64,000 nt of DNA from contig NW_013171865.1 in assembly GCF_000151665.1 (NCBI RefSeq), positions 526,001 through 590,000 on the forward strand, in the 5' to 3' direction. This document shows positions 54,051-64,000 of the stretch, in pieces. Every line of letters begins with the position of its first letter. The stretch's first letter is position 1. The translations under genes and the position numbers were made by a program. Origin of the DNA: Blastocystis hominis. Lineage: Eukaryota; Sar; Bigyra; Opalinata; Blastocystidae. Below the pieces are notes generated by a model, which saw only the letters and a list, made by a program, of their open reading frames with translations, did not search any database and was not told where the DNA came from.

Positions 54051-55898
54051 TTACATGTTTTCTGTGTTCACAGTCTCCCAACTCACTTCTCTCACAATCT
54101 GGTCATTCATCAAATACCACTTCGTTCCTTCATCCGTGCGAACTCGGCGATAACAAACATAATGTCCTCCCATCCCAAGCCCCAAATGATGAATCACCGA
54201 CACCATTTCATAAATAAGCGGCGCCCCACCTCCTCGAAGGGCTCCCTTCCGGATATACGGATGAATCGCCTGACTGTCCCGCATCCACTCTTCTTCTTCT
54301 TCTTCGTCCTCGTCCTGATCGTTATATTCTGCTCCTCCCTCATCGTCGCTGAACGAAAGATCGGCTGCGCTCTTCACCTCATACACCGAGCCCACGCTCT
54401 CAAAGCTCCCCCTGCGACTTCGCCGTCCCGCCTGCTCTCCTCCGGGCTTGAAATACTCGTCCAGCATCCAAATCGTCGCTTCATCATCCGGATTCTTCAT
54501 CTCCGCCTTCCACGACGCCACTCTCTTCAATCGTCGATGCACATCCATTTCCTCCCGTTCTTCCTTCGCCTCCAACGCGCGCATCGCTCCCAGCGGCAGC
54601 GACTGCGAGAACAAGCAGAACTCGCGCAGGTCGAAGAACGCCGGAAACTCCACGAACGTGTTCTGCTTCGAAAACAAACCCATTCCCGCGGTTTTACGCT
54701 GCACATGGAGCAGCAGCGTGCGGGGCGGGCGGCCAATCAGCTCGAACTTCTGGAATGTGCCGCGTCCCTCCTTGACATGGAGCGTTTCGTTCGTGTTTTG
54801 GAGGTGAAACTCCGCGTCGAAATCGTGCGACGACCGCACGCGATGCAGCGAATGCGCGAGTTCTTTTCGAAGTTCCTTGACATCACCGCGGTTCTGCGAA
54901 CCCACCTCGACGGAATCGCGGGACAAGGGCCGTTCTGTGAGGGTGGAGGGATCCAGCATGGCGTTGAGCAGCCCGCAGCTAGAATTGAAGCGAGGCAGCG
55001 TGGCGACCCTTCGCACTGCACGCCGTCGACTTCGTCGGGCGCGGTGTACTTGCGCAGACAGTCGAGAAGCGTGGGGTGAACGGGGCTGAGGAGAGCCTTC
55101 GTGTCCGTGAGGGCGCGGTAGAAGAACTTGAACTGACGGCGACTGGAGGGGTCGAGACGCCAGGGCGGCGTTTCTAGAGAGAGAGAGAAGGGGAAAGGGG
55201 AAACGGGCGATGGGGATGGAGAGGGAGAAGAAGGGGACATTACGGATTTGGCGGCGACTGCCGCAGCGAGAGCAGATCATCACGTTGGAGAGAAGGCCCT
55301 CGATTGGGATGGAAATAGGGGTATATAGAGCCGATTTCCTGGAGAGAGGCGTCAGAGCATCGACAGAGTCTTTCAAGGCCCATTGCTGTTGTATTGCCTT
55401 GTTCAGCGTGTCAACATCTTTTTTCAGTTGCTCTAAAATCGATTGCAAGGCTTCCAGGGCATCCTTCGGGTAAAGCACAACATTGAGCGAATACATGTTG
55501 CATTCCATCTCCAAAATAAGGAAAAAGAGAGGTGAACAAATCATAAAACGAACTACCCGAAAAAATCAACAAGGTCGGATTGTAGGTGATATCTAGCAAA
55601 AAAGAACGTTCGATTCGATACCTTCTAGGATTTCGGCTAATTGCTGGGTGAAAGTACACGCTTTCTTCAACTCTTCCGTTTCATCGGCTTGGATTTGCGC
55701 GAGGCATGAACAGATGCACTCTATAAGAGGCTCCGATGAAGCCAGAAGCTGTAGCGATGCGTTTAGGAAGCAGGTATTTCCTAGGTTGGCCAAACCACGA
55801 AGTAACGGTTTGCTTGGTTTTAAATCTACAAGATTACCAACTCTAGGTCTGAGTTTGCTTACTTTTGCAATACTTGGAACATTTCGTTCCATCTGCAT
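54051..55898 (-). CDS. Ubiquitin-specific protease (USP/C19 family)
   Basis: Cysteine protease that removes ubiquitin. The Cys box is LLRGLANLGNTCFLNASLQL near the N-terminus (catalytic Cys in NTCF). The middle has LYPKDALEALQSILEQLKKD, a zinc-ribbon half site NVMICSRCGSRRQIRN and KYTAPDEVDGVQCE, typical of the fingers region. The His box is VSVIHHLGLGMGGHYVCYRR followed by WYLMNDQIVREVSWETV. An acidic insert (DEDEEEEEEWM) precedes the His box. The split zinc site and short N-terminus are like USP30/UBP16-type enzymes, but the subfamily is not certain. Some exon borders between 54,700 and 55,600 are not resolved, so internal frames are approximate. Confidence 0.85.
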
Positions 55899-56003
55899 GA
55901 ACTATGGCTCTCACTCCACCAGAGACAACACATACCACTCATCTCACAAACGATCGACTTTCCTCCAACAAACACTCAAAAGCAATCAATTCTGAAGAAA
56001 AAC

Positions 56004-58430
56004 TTAACCAGAAAAATTGCGCGGCTTGATAGTAGAACTGTACTGCTTCAGAATTGTCTCCAATTCGTCCGGGGTCGCAGGATCCTCGAGTCCCAACATC
56101 ACATTATCCTTGTGTCTAGACCTCACTTTCCCCAAGCATTCCCACGTTCCCGGATGACGGAACCGGCAGTTGTCTCGATTACACTCTCCTCGCTGATAGT
56201 CGTGACAGATCGGGATCTTCTACATGTGACTCCCCTCCATCGCAATGCCCACAGCAGGCGACGTAATCGCTACTCCTCACCCCCTTCCTCCATCCCTACC
56301 TTTCTTCGGATCATGGTAGAACTTGCACGCATCGCCTCGCAGACAAATTCCGTTCTCAAAGTCGCGGCACGCAAACTGGTAAGTAGAAGGGATGTCGTCG
56401 CGCCGATACCCGCCTTCCGTCGCTCCGCTCCCCTTCGCCTGCCCGGGGTACGGCGACCGCGACCGTTCCGACGTCGGCGAGCGATCGCGCGGCCCTTGCG
56501 AGCGCGAACTGCCTCCGAATCGAGCATTGGCGGGCTGTCCGTGCTCTCCGTACGACGGGTGAGCATTGCCGTCCTGGAAGTGAGCCTTGCCCGCGTGGCG
56601 GTCGCCCTCCCAGTAGCGGCCGTCCCAGTAGCGCGCGCCGCGCTGTCCGTGGTGCTCGGAGGGCGGCTGCGGCGAGCGGCTGTCGCGCGGACGCGGCGAG
56701 CGGCTGCCCGAGAAGGTCGGCGACCGCGCGCTGGCGGGGCGAGGCGAGCGAGCGCCGTCGGGGCCGGGGCCAGAGGCGAGGCCAGGGGCGTAGGAGCGAT
56801 CGCCCTGGGCGCGGGGCGAGCGGTTGGGACGGGAACGCCACTCGGGAATGGGGGAGACGGAGCGGCGCGGCGCGCGCTGGTCGTCCGAGGGGGAGCCGAA
56901 CTTGCTGTCGCTCTTCCCTGCGAACTTCGGGTCCATGCGAGGCGTGCGGCCTTCGGAACGGGTCGAGACCTTCGTCCAGGACTTGGAGTCGCTGTCCGCG
57001 GGCGCGGGAACACTGTTCTCCGACTCGCTTTCCTGCTTCAGCTCGGCGACGTTGGAGGAATCCGCCGAGTGCACCGAGTCCGCCGTGTGGGAGAGGACCG
57101 GCGAGTCCGGCTTCCTCGCTGCGTTCTCCAGCGCCGATTCATCCAGACTGCTGCGAAGGCTCGAGGTGGGCTCCGGCCCCGATTGCATCGGCGCGGCGTC
57201 CTGCGGCGCGGGTTGGCGAATGGCGTGGAAATCGTCCAGGAGCGCAGAGTCGTTGTAGTCCACATCGTCCTGCGTGCCCAAATACATCATCGATCGCGCA
57301 CGCGGCATGGGCAGGTCTTTCTCCGTGTCCAGCAGCCCCAGCGACCCCATGTAGGAGTGATTCTCCACCATTCCCGGTCTGCCAAGATACCCTCCACCGC
57401 CGCCTTCGTATTCGTCCGCGTAAGGATCGCGCGTCGGGAGATGGTGCGGACTGAGCTTCCCCGAGTACGCGAAGTCCGGCATGCTTTCAAAGTCGCGGCG
57501 CAGACTCATCTCGTTGAGAGAGAGCTGGGAGGAGTGCGTTGGGACCTGCGGACGCAGCGCGCTGTAGCCGTAGGGACGCGCAGGATCCATGTCGTACGTG
57601 TCGACGAAGTTCATGTTGCGAGAGAGCGAGTGGGAGCGCGTCCAGCCTTCCGGCTCGGACATCAGAGAGTTGCGGTAGTTGCGCGTTCCGATCCCCACGC
57701 CGCCGTCCGGGAAATACGACATCTGGCCTCCATAGTCGTAGCGCATGTCGTGAGGCACGGGATCGAGGTCTCGGTAGTGAGGGCGCTGCGGCGGGATGTC
57801 GAAGGGCCGCGGAGAATAGGCATCTTCGTTGTCCAGGGAAGGAGCGTTGTATCCTCGAGAGAAACTGCTACTTCCGCCACCAGGAGGGATTGACCCTATG
57901 AACAGGCTGTTATCCATCACATCTTCCGATAATCCTAAATTGGTCGTTGGACGGGGACTTGTACGTGGAGGCGGCAATGAGTAACTGTCTTGATAACTAG
58001 AAGGATAGTCCACGGAGGGCTGATTCGAAAAACTCGAATAGCCATTCCCTTCCAGATAGGGGAAAGACTCGCGGTTCTTCTGCTCTCCTATCGCGTAGTT
58101 GCCTCTATTATACACAGAACGGATATGATCTCGCGCCTGAGAAGGTAGAACTTGAGGTTGGAAATTCATTGCGAGTTCATCTTGTAGCAATTCATCGTCA
58201 TAGTACATATCTTGAGTATTTCCCTGAGGAGGTAACGGCGAGCTAGGACCGAGATAGGATAACTCAGCTTCCGGATCGACATCATCCTGCGGGATCATAG
58301 AGAGATAAGGACTTCCTGCCTCCCTAGATCCCATCATCATGCCTCCAGACACTGGATGTCCCATTTGCGAAATATCTTTCGATTGATCCTTGTCGATCGG
58401 GCCAGCACCTTCCAACAAAGATTCCGACAT
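56004..58430 (-). CDS. Muscleblind-like tandem CCCH zinc-finger protein, 787 aa
   Basis: Probable RNA-binding protein. Introns of 30 and 33 bp near the 3' end leave exactly 788 codons. The first 680 residues are low-complexity, rich in Ser, Pro, Asp and Arg, with many SRSP/RSP motifs. The C-terminal part has two fingers: CRDFENGICLRGDACKFYH (C-x7-C-x5-C-x3-H) and CHDYQRGECNRDNCRFRH (C-x7-C-x4-C-x3-H). The C-x7 spacing and the order are those of muscleblind proteins, which regulate alternative splicing. The protein ends IKPRNFSG and TGTTTGTT lies 30 bases on (55967-55974). The large open frame on the opposite strand (56112-57893) is a GC-rich shadow. Confidence 0.85.
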
Positions 58431-58618
58431 TTCGGCTTACAGATAGTACCACAATAAAGTGATTGATAATTACTACATAAAAACGCAGTAAATGCAGCAA
58501 TCGCGGGAATCTTCGTAATTGCCCAAAATTGGAACAACATTTCTTTCCAGAAATATGGCCGATTTTTGGACTCGAAGGGCACTCGAATACCAAGACTTGC
58601 TTGAAGCGACTAGAATCA

Positions 58619-59278
58619 ATGGAAACGGAGACAAAACCAACGAAAAAGACGTCCAAGAAGTCATCTGTCATTTATCTTGGTCACATTCCGACTGAGTTCG
58701 AGGAGCCTCAAATGCGGAAGTTTTTTGAACAGTTTGGTGAGGTGAAGCGCCTCCGGTTGTCCCGAAACAAGAAAACCGGAGCGTCGAAGCACTACGCATT
58801 CATTGAGTTCGAGACGCCTCAAATTGCTGAGATTGTGATGAACACGATGAACAATTATATTCTGTTTGGTCATAAGCTGAAGTGCGAAGTGATGCAGGTT
58901 TCTGACATTCATGAAGACCTCTGGAAGGGAGCGAACCGCCGGTTCCGCGTAATTCGTAAAAAGAAAGTTGCGGAGCCAAAGAAACTCACGGCCGAGAAGG
59001 TTCTCAAGATTTTGAATCATCGCCATGCATTCAATAAAAGTGTGCAAGAAAAACTAGAGAAAATGGGTATTCACTATGATTATCTGGATAAAGTGATGAA
59101 CGAAGATATAGAAGTCATGAAAGCGCTGAAGAGCAACGTCAAAGAACCGGAAGCAGTGCAAGACAAAGTAGAAGAAAAAGAAGAAAAAGAAGAAGTGAAG
59201 GAAGAGGAAAAGGTTGCGGAAAAAAGCAAACCTGTGATGAAGCGACTCTCCAAAAAAGCCAAAAAGTCGGCCAAGTAG
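58619..59278 (+). CDS. NIFK: Nucleolar RRM protein, NIFK/Nop15 type, 219 aa
   Basis: Ribosome-biogenesis factor for the large subunit. A single RRM begins SVIYLGHIPTEFEEPQMRKF, continues FFEQFGEVKRLRLSRNKKTG, ASKHYAFIEFETPQIAEIVM (RNP1) and NNYILFGHKLKCEVM. The following segment KGANRRFRVIRKKKVAEPKK fits the conserved post-RRM basic region of Nop15/NIFK. The C-terminus is a charged EEKEEKEEVKEEEK helix and a basic tail. The gene has no intron. The ATG at 58619 is chosen because an upstream in-frame extension is not conserved in character. It is convergent with the PH-TBC gene (54 bases apart), and its TGTTTGTT (59357-59364) lies inside that gene's 3' end. Confidence 0.9.
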   Translation: METETKPTKKTSKKSSVIYLGHIPTEFEEPQMRKFFEQFGEVKRLRLSRNKKTGASKHYAFIEFETPQIAEIVMNTMNNYILFGHKLKCEVMQVSDIHEDLWKGANRRFRVIRKKKVAEPKKLTAEKVLKILNHRHAFNKSVQEKLEKMGIHYDYLDKVMNEDIEVMKALKSNVKEPEAVQDKVEEKEEKEEVKEEEKVAEKSKPVMKRLSKKAKKSAK

Positions 59279-59332
59279 AAAGAAAGAAAGAGAGAGAGAG
59301 AAAGTTATTACACTCAAACAATCTATTATCAC

Positions 59333-62183
59333 TTAAATTGAGATTCCTTTATATCCTGTTTGTTTCGTTAGATCCTGAAATTCCTTCTCCAGCTCTTCTT
59401 CCTCCGATTTTTCCTTCCACAGATTCATAATCTTCGTGTACACTTGCCTCGTTTCCACATCCACATCCGTCATTGCTGTACCAAACAGGTCTTTTCGCGT
59501 GTTTTGAAGGAACTTCAACAACGATTCCGTGAATAACTGATCGATTTGCAGCGCCTTGTCGTATGTCGAAGACAAATAGTCTTCTTTCGAAGTGATCGTC
59601 ATTTCCTTCCCCGTCGAGTTCGCCCAGCTCATCTCTTTGTGCACCTTCCTAGCCTCGCATCCACTCTTCACGCCTACCGCAGTCTCATTTCGTGCAGTTC
59701 CCATCCCACACTGATAAGATTCCACAAGCAAATCTGCGCAGCAAGCAGCACATTAATCACATCCGCGCGAATCCCAATCAGCTTCATGTTCAAATACGAG
59801 TCATGAAGGTTCTCCAAAATCGCAGCTACTTGCGTATCGTCCGGCAAACAATCTATCTCTCACTCCTTCTTCACACACGCCTACAAGTCGACTGGTCCAC
59901 TGTCGTGATCGTGTCAATCGCATCCAGCATCGTTACTCTCCGCAACTCCGCCAGTTTCATATACTTCTTCACGTTCTGATCCAAGATCTGCACGCGCGGC
60001 CCAATCCCGTGGAACAGCTGCGAAATCTGCTCCAATCGAAGCAGCTGGCGTCGCACATCGGGATCGTTCATCGATGCCTCTACCTCTCAGACAACCCAAT
60101 CAAACCAAAACGGCGAATGTCCATAATGTGTCGGTCCACGTCTTGGAGGAACGTGTCGATCGTCTTTTGATAGCTGGCCGACTGCGCGAGCTGCGTATTG
60201 AGCAGCGTGACTTTCGAGGAGGTTGTACTTTCGGAATTCCTGAACTCCTGCAAATGCTGGTTTCTACCAAATGAAAGAAGGGAAGCTGAGAGAACAGATA
60301 GTTCGAACGAAGCGATTTGATGAAGGCGACGTCAAAGAAGCGAGAGGACGGCTGATTGGGAGCGACGAGGATGCGAAGATTCTTCATCATATCGGAGATG
60401 GATGTGATCGAAGGCAGAAACTCGTGCTCCAGATAGCTACTCTCGCAGTGAAATCACAAAACCCACGATTGCATGTTGAGACTGGCTTTGGGAGAGTTGA
60501 GAAGATGGCGATTGCTCATAATCAGAGAGATGATCATCGGCAATAAAACGCCGTAGCCTTCAAACAGCAACACGCTCCACAGGCGATTCACGATCGTTTT
60601 GTTCATCACGATAAACAGAGACGTGATCCACGAGTTCAGAATTGGCTGCCAGCGAATTCCGCGCGAATTCAGCCACTGCGCGAACTCCGGGTTGATCTGC
60701 GAAAACACGTCCTGGAAGACGTTCGTTTCGATCTACTCAAAAGGAGCGCTCGATTCTACGATCTGGAAGTAATTGTCCTGCAGCCAGATGGGCAGAATGC
60801 GGTGAAGCAGTGTCTGGAACACCACGATCGCCGTTTCTTGCGGCAAGCTCTTCAACAAATACGCAGCCAATCGGCAAATTGGATTCGGTGACAGCTTGCC
60901 GGAGTGAAGTCAAGGGTCATAACCCACCAAACCCAAAGGATATCGAAGTAATGAGAGCGTAGCGACACAGCAACTCGACCTGCTCTCGCAACGGCTCCTC
61001 AACGGCCATTTGCGAGAGACAATCGCGCCAATCCTGGGGAAGAGAATGGTCCGACGTCACCAGCGTGCGGATATTGTCGTAATTCGCGACGAACGTCGAT
61101 TTCATTAGATGCATGCAGAGCTGGTCCCACATCTATCGATCACAAGCAAACCAATGGCTCGACCCAGGGACGGATTTCCTCGGGGATTCCTTGGTACACT
61201 GCTTCGCGCTCGAAAATGCCTTTGATGCAAAACCCGTTCAAATGGGCAGTGATCAATGGAAGGCTCCACGCAATGCTGTTGGGAGGAGGCAGCACTTGGT
61301 GATATCCCGTAAGGGCGAAGAACATGACATGATAAAGATCCGCAGCGATCTGCTGACCTAGGAGTCAAAATCGAAACGAAAAACGGACTGCTCGGACTCG
61401 ATCCAGTGCTGAGAAGCAAGGTCTTGTCGCCGAACTTCACCTCGATCTGCGCCTTGTAGTTCTGCTCTGTGCCTGTGAGCAGCTGAACGGTAGGAGTGGG
61501 TTCGGTGGGAGAGAGACGGAAGAAGAGCGTGTCCAGTCTATGCAGGAATAGCAGTCATGAAGCACTTGTACTTTTCGTTTTCATAGAGAAGGAAATCGCG
61601 CGATGTCAGTACTACCAGAAAGTTCTTGACCCACTGGAACTTGTTCTTCTTTCGAGATACTTCGCAACTGGCGATCACCGAGCAGGGACGGAAAATATTC
61701 TTCAAAGCCTCACGAATTTTGGGAGTCTGCGTATCTGAGCAGCCAATGTGAATAATATTGGTGCTAGTGAACAGTACAAAAATGTTCGAAGGATCATGAA
61801 CAGCCAAGGTAGGCGCCGATCCTGTACCTCTACAAGTGGTAGATTTCAATTACTCAAACAGAGAGAAGAGATATTGTTGTCGACAATAGTTCACACCTTC
61901 TTTCAACCAACAAATATCTAAATATAAATATAGGGAATTAGAGGACTTACAGGGAGATGATGAAAACTCAAAAATACCTTTGGGAGGAGAAGATGGATCA
62001 TCATGATAGGACAATTGTTTTGAAGTGAACAGAAAATATCTCTATACAAGGTTATCCACAATGGGATGTAAGATACCTTTTTCCAGTCTGTTTGGGACTT
62101 TCCAGGAGATAATAGCCATCTATTTGGTTATCCTAAGCAGCCAAGACAGCTTACCCTTGCCATAATATGTCAGATCCAGACAT
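59333..62183 (-). CDS. PH-domain and TBC-domain protein (Rab GTPase-activating-like)
   Basis: The first exons (start ATG at 62181-62183) give MSGSDILWQGWLLSPGKSQT, DWKKRYFLFTSKQLSYHDDP and PPKGIFEFSSSPY, a PH domain start. A second sheet-like part follows (SVIASCEVSRKKNKFQWVKN, FLVVLTSRDFLLYENEKYKC). A helical region fits a TBC domain: AVYQGIPEEIRPWV, then SPNPICRLAAYLLKSLPQET, LLHRILPIWLQDNYFQIV and NSWITSLFIVMNKTIVNRLW with SVLLFEGYGVLLPMIISLI. The canonical IxxDxxR and YxQ catalytic fingers are not visible in the parts I can read. The C-terminal quarter (KLAELRRVTMLDAIDTITTV, DYLSSTYDKALQIDQLFTES) is helical and unassigned. Several exon borders between 59,700 and 61,400 are unresolved. Confidence 0.6.
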
Positions 62184-62894
62184 AACGTATTTCTTAGCTC
62201 AATAGGAAAATGGCAAAAATGGGGGACTTTTTTTGCATTGATCGTTCAGATAGTATCTTCCTATAATAGTCAGCCGATAATTCGAACTTTTTTATTTTTG
62301 TTATAAATGCATCGTGAAATTCAATAGTATTTGTAAAAGGCAATAACTGGGTTTGGATTGCATGAATTATACCGTGAATTGCTGTTCGTTGTAATTCGTA
62401 GCAAAAGAATTAAATTTGATGCGTAAAAACACAACACAGTTTGAACATGAGTTGCATGTACTCTATTTGCAAATCAAAAATTATTGAATATTCCTTAGTA
62501 GAGTAAAAACTTTGAAGATATCACAAAACAATGATAACAGGTATCATCAAATCCAGGAACCCATTATTCTGTCAGACATGGTTCTTTATACATAATGATT
62601 ATTATAAGAATATCTTATTACTCTATTATTGGAAAAGCCTAGGTTCTATGTCTCCATGCATTAATACTACTCTCCTTATTCGAATTACAGCCCCTATTTC
62701 CTCGTTTCATGTTAGTCCACTCAAATTACCCTTTTCGTTTCTCTGCTTAACCTATTCATCGTTTCCTATCAAGCTCCATCAATTTTGAATCTTCAATACG
62801 TATCTTTGCATAAAAACGCTCTTGTTCACAAGAAAGTTTCCAGGAAAATTCTTGATAGATAGGACTGGGACCACAATTTTTACTTACCTTGAAA
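62184..62894. other. Intergenic stretch between divergent genes
   Basis: Promoter space of the PH-TBC gene (minus) and the ABC transporter (plus). AT-rich; the ORF at 62531-62788 has no recognisable features. No RNA gene is seen. Confidence 0.6.
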
Positions 62895-64000
62895 ATGTCG
62901 TCAGCAAATGAGGTCGAACTTGCTGCTCATAAGAGTTCGTCAAAAGATGGAAAGGGCGACTCACAGACAATACCGACAGAGGTGAAAATCGAACCATCGA
63001 AAGAAAATGTAAAGCCAGTCTCAGTGAAAACGTTATTTTTCAAGTATGCTACCAAGAAGGAGATCGCCTTCTTGCTACTCGGTTTCTTCTGTATATTCAT
63101 GCGACTATTACTTTTATTCATAGTTGCCATACTGTCAGGTGTTCTGACGCCACTCTCCCTCATATTTTATGGAGAATTGCTTGATGAGCTGAATGTTCAG
63201 GATTCCGATTACGGCAGATCGCGAATTTTACTTGGTACCATTGTTCTTTTCTTATTCTTTGCTGCGGTCTTTGCGTTTTGTGAGCGGAGTTGCCTCGGCT
63301 ATTTTGCTGGTAAACTATTGGCATTTATTGCAATGTTCCATAGAAAACGTTACTCGTCATTATCGTGACCATTATTTGGCGGCATTGTTTCGACGAGATG
63401 TCGAATTTATTGAAAAATTCAGTCCTGGACGCTTAGGACAACGATTCAGCGAAGAATCATCACGAATTGTGGAAGGCTTAGGTCCTGGCTTAGGAGTTTT
63501 GGTGCGGTCCCTATCGATACTTTTTTGCGGTATTATCATCGGTCTTACTCGAGTCGAAATGCGTTTATACATTGAGGACATAGGATTGGTTGTTAACCCT
63601 TCTGACATTGATTGTGTCTCCTCTAATCGGTTATTTTAGCTACAAATTCAATAGCGTATATGTCGAATACGCCGAAGTTATGGCACGAGAACATCAAAAC
63701 GCCGATTCTCTTGCCGAAGAGACTTTCCGCGATATCAAAACGGTTGCGAGTCTTGGAGCCGAGGAAAAGTTCATCACTCGCTATCTCAAAGTGATCAATA
63801 CCTGCTGCAAAGATGCTCTGCGTTGCGTCTTCCACTCCGTGCACTCCTTCGCAGCAATGAACTTCTCAACGCAACTGGCGAACGCTCTTGTGTTTCTCTC
63901 TGCAGTTCTCATCATCAATCATCAACGCTCCGATTTCCCTTCTCTTTTGTTCGCTTCCAATTGCACTACCAGCATGGACAACTCTGTCGATGTGTGCTTC
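62895..64000 (+). CDS. ABCB-type ABC transporter, N-terminal part (runs off the window)
   Basis: First transmembrane domain of a P-glycoprotein-like exporter. After a charged cytosolic N-terminus (MSSANEVELAAHKSSSKDGK) comes LFFKYATKKEIAFLLLGFFF and GVLTPLSLIFYGELLDELNV. Later parts match the family in order: ENVTRHYRDHYLAALFRRDV, EFIEKFSPGRLGQRFSEESS, RIVEGLGPGLGVLVRSLSIL, GLTRDWLLTLLTLIVSPLIG and AEVMAREHQNADSLAEETFR, DIKTVASLGAEEKFITRYLK. Introns of 29-31 bp are visible, for example at 63310-63345 and 63571-63601. The nucleotide-binding domains lie beyond 64000. One short extra intron between 63230 and 63310 is possible. Substrate cannot be inferred. Confidence 0.85.

Noticed and set aside
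55967-56006. Polyadenylation-made stop for the CCCH gene
   Set aside because: On recount of the T run a genomic TAA ends the frame at 56004-56006, and the exon sum is then a multiple of three.
56112-57893. 593-codon ORF on the plus strand
   Set aside because: Antisense shadow of the CCCH protein gene; Arg/Val/Ala-rich with no domain.

Overview
The window reads as nuclear DNA of a gene-dense microbial eukaryote, most likely Blastocystis or a close opalinate stramenopile. The basis is threefold. Almost every gene is broken by GT..AG introns of only about 28-38 bp, and splicing them out restores full-length conserved proteins in frame. The sequence TGTTTGTT lies just downstream of most gene ends. 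The urocanate hydratase gene has no genomic stop codon at the expected end, only a T a few bases before TGTTTGTT, so that a poly(A) tail would complete TAA. All three are published hallmarks of Blastocystis. The species assignment is an inference.

Layout. 1-10.6 kb is a compact housekeeping block: tryptophanyl-tRNA synthetase (partial), a small membrane protein, a FIGNL1-type AAA ATPase, ribosomal protein SA, a CENP-H-like kinetochore protein, an amidohydrolase, a SANT-domain corepressor-like protein, U2AF large subunit and tRNA-Ile(UAU). 11.4-32.5 kb is an accessory region bounded by two diverged inverted repeats. It holds a DDE integrase, a broken family B DNA polymerase, two abutting unknown ORFs, virion-like protein remnants at both ends, a long AT-rich non-coding stretch, MORN and MORN-LRR genes, and a GC-rich fibronectin III gene with long internal minisatellites. 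The ends look like a decayed Maverick/Polinton-type element; whether everything between them belongs to one element is open. 32.6-34.2 kb holds decayed MORN relatives.

35-64 kb is again compact: a small mitochondrial-type protein, WDR83, an SR-protein kinase, urocanate hydratase, cytosolic malate dehydrogenase, GnT-I, a large mS45-like mitoribosomal protein, a membrane protein overlapping NDUFA8, a zinc-finger coiled-coil protein, tRNA-Pro(AGG), LSm6, a ubiquitin protease, a muscleblind-like CCCH protein, a NIFK/Nop15 RRM protein, a PH-TBC Rab-GAP-like protein and an ABCB-type transporter (partial).

Functional themes are splicing (U2AF2, SRPK, LSm6, WDR83, CCCH), organelle biogenesis (mS45, NDUFA8), histidine and malate metabolism, and N-glycan branching. 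Spliced lengths were checked by hand: for most complete genes the sum of exons is an exact multiple of three, which supports the models. Five introns in five different genes share the motif TTCCACGTTTC in both orientations, which suggests an introner-like family.
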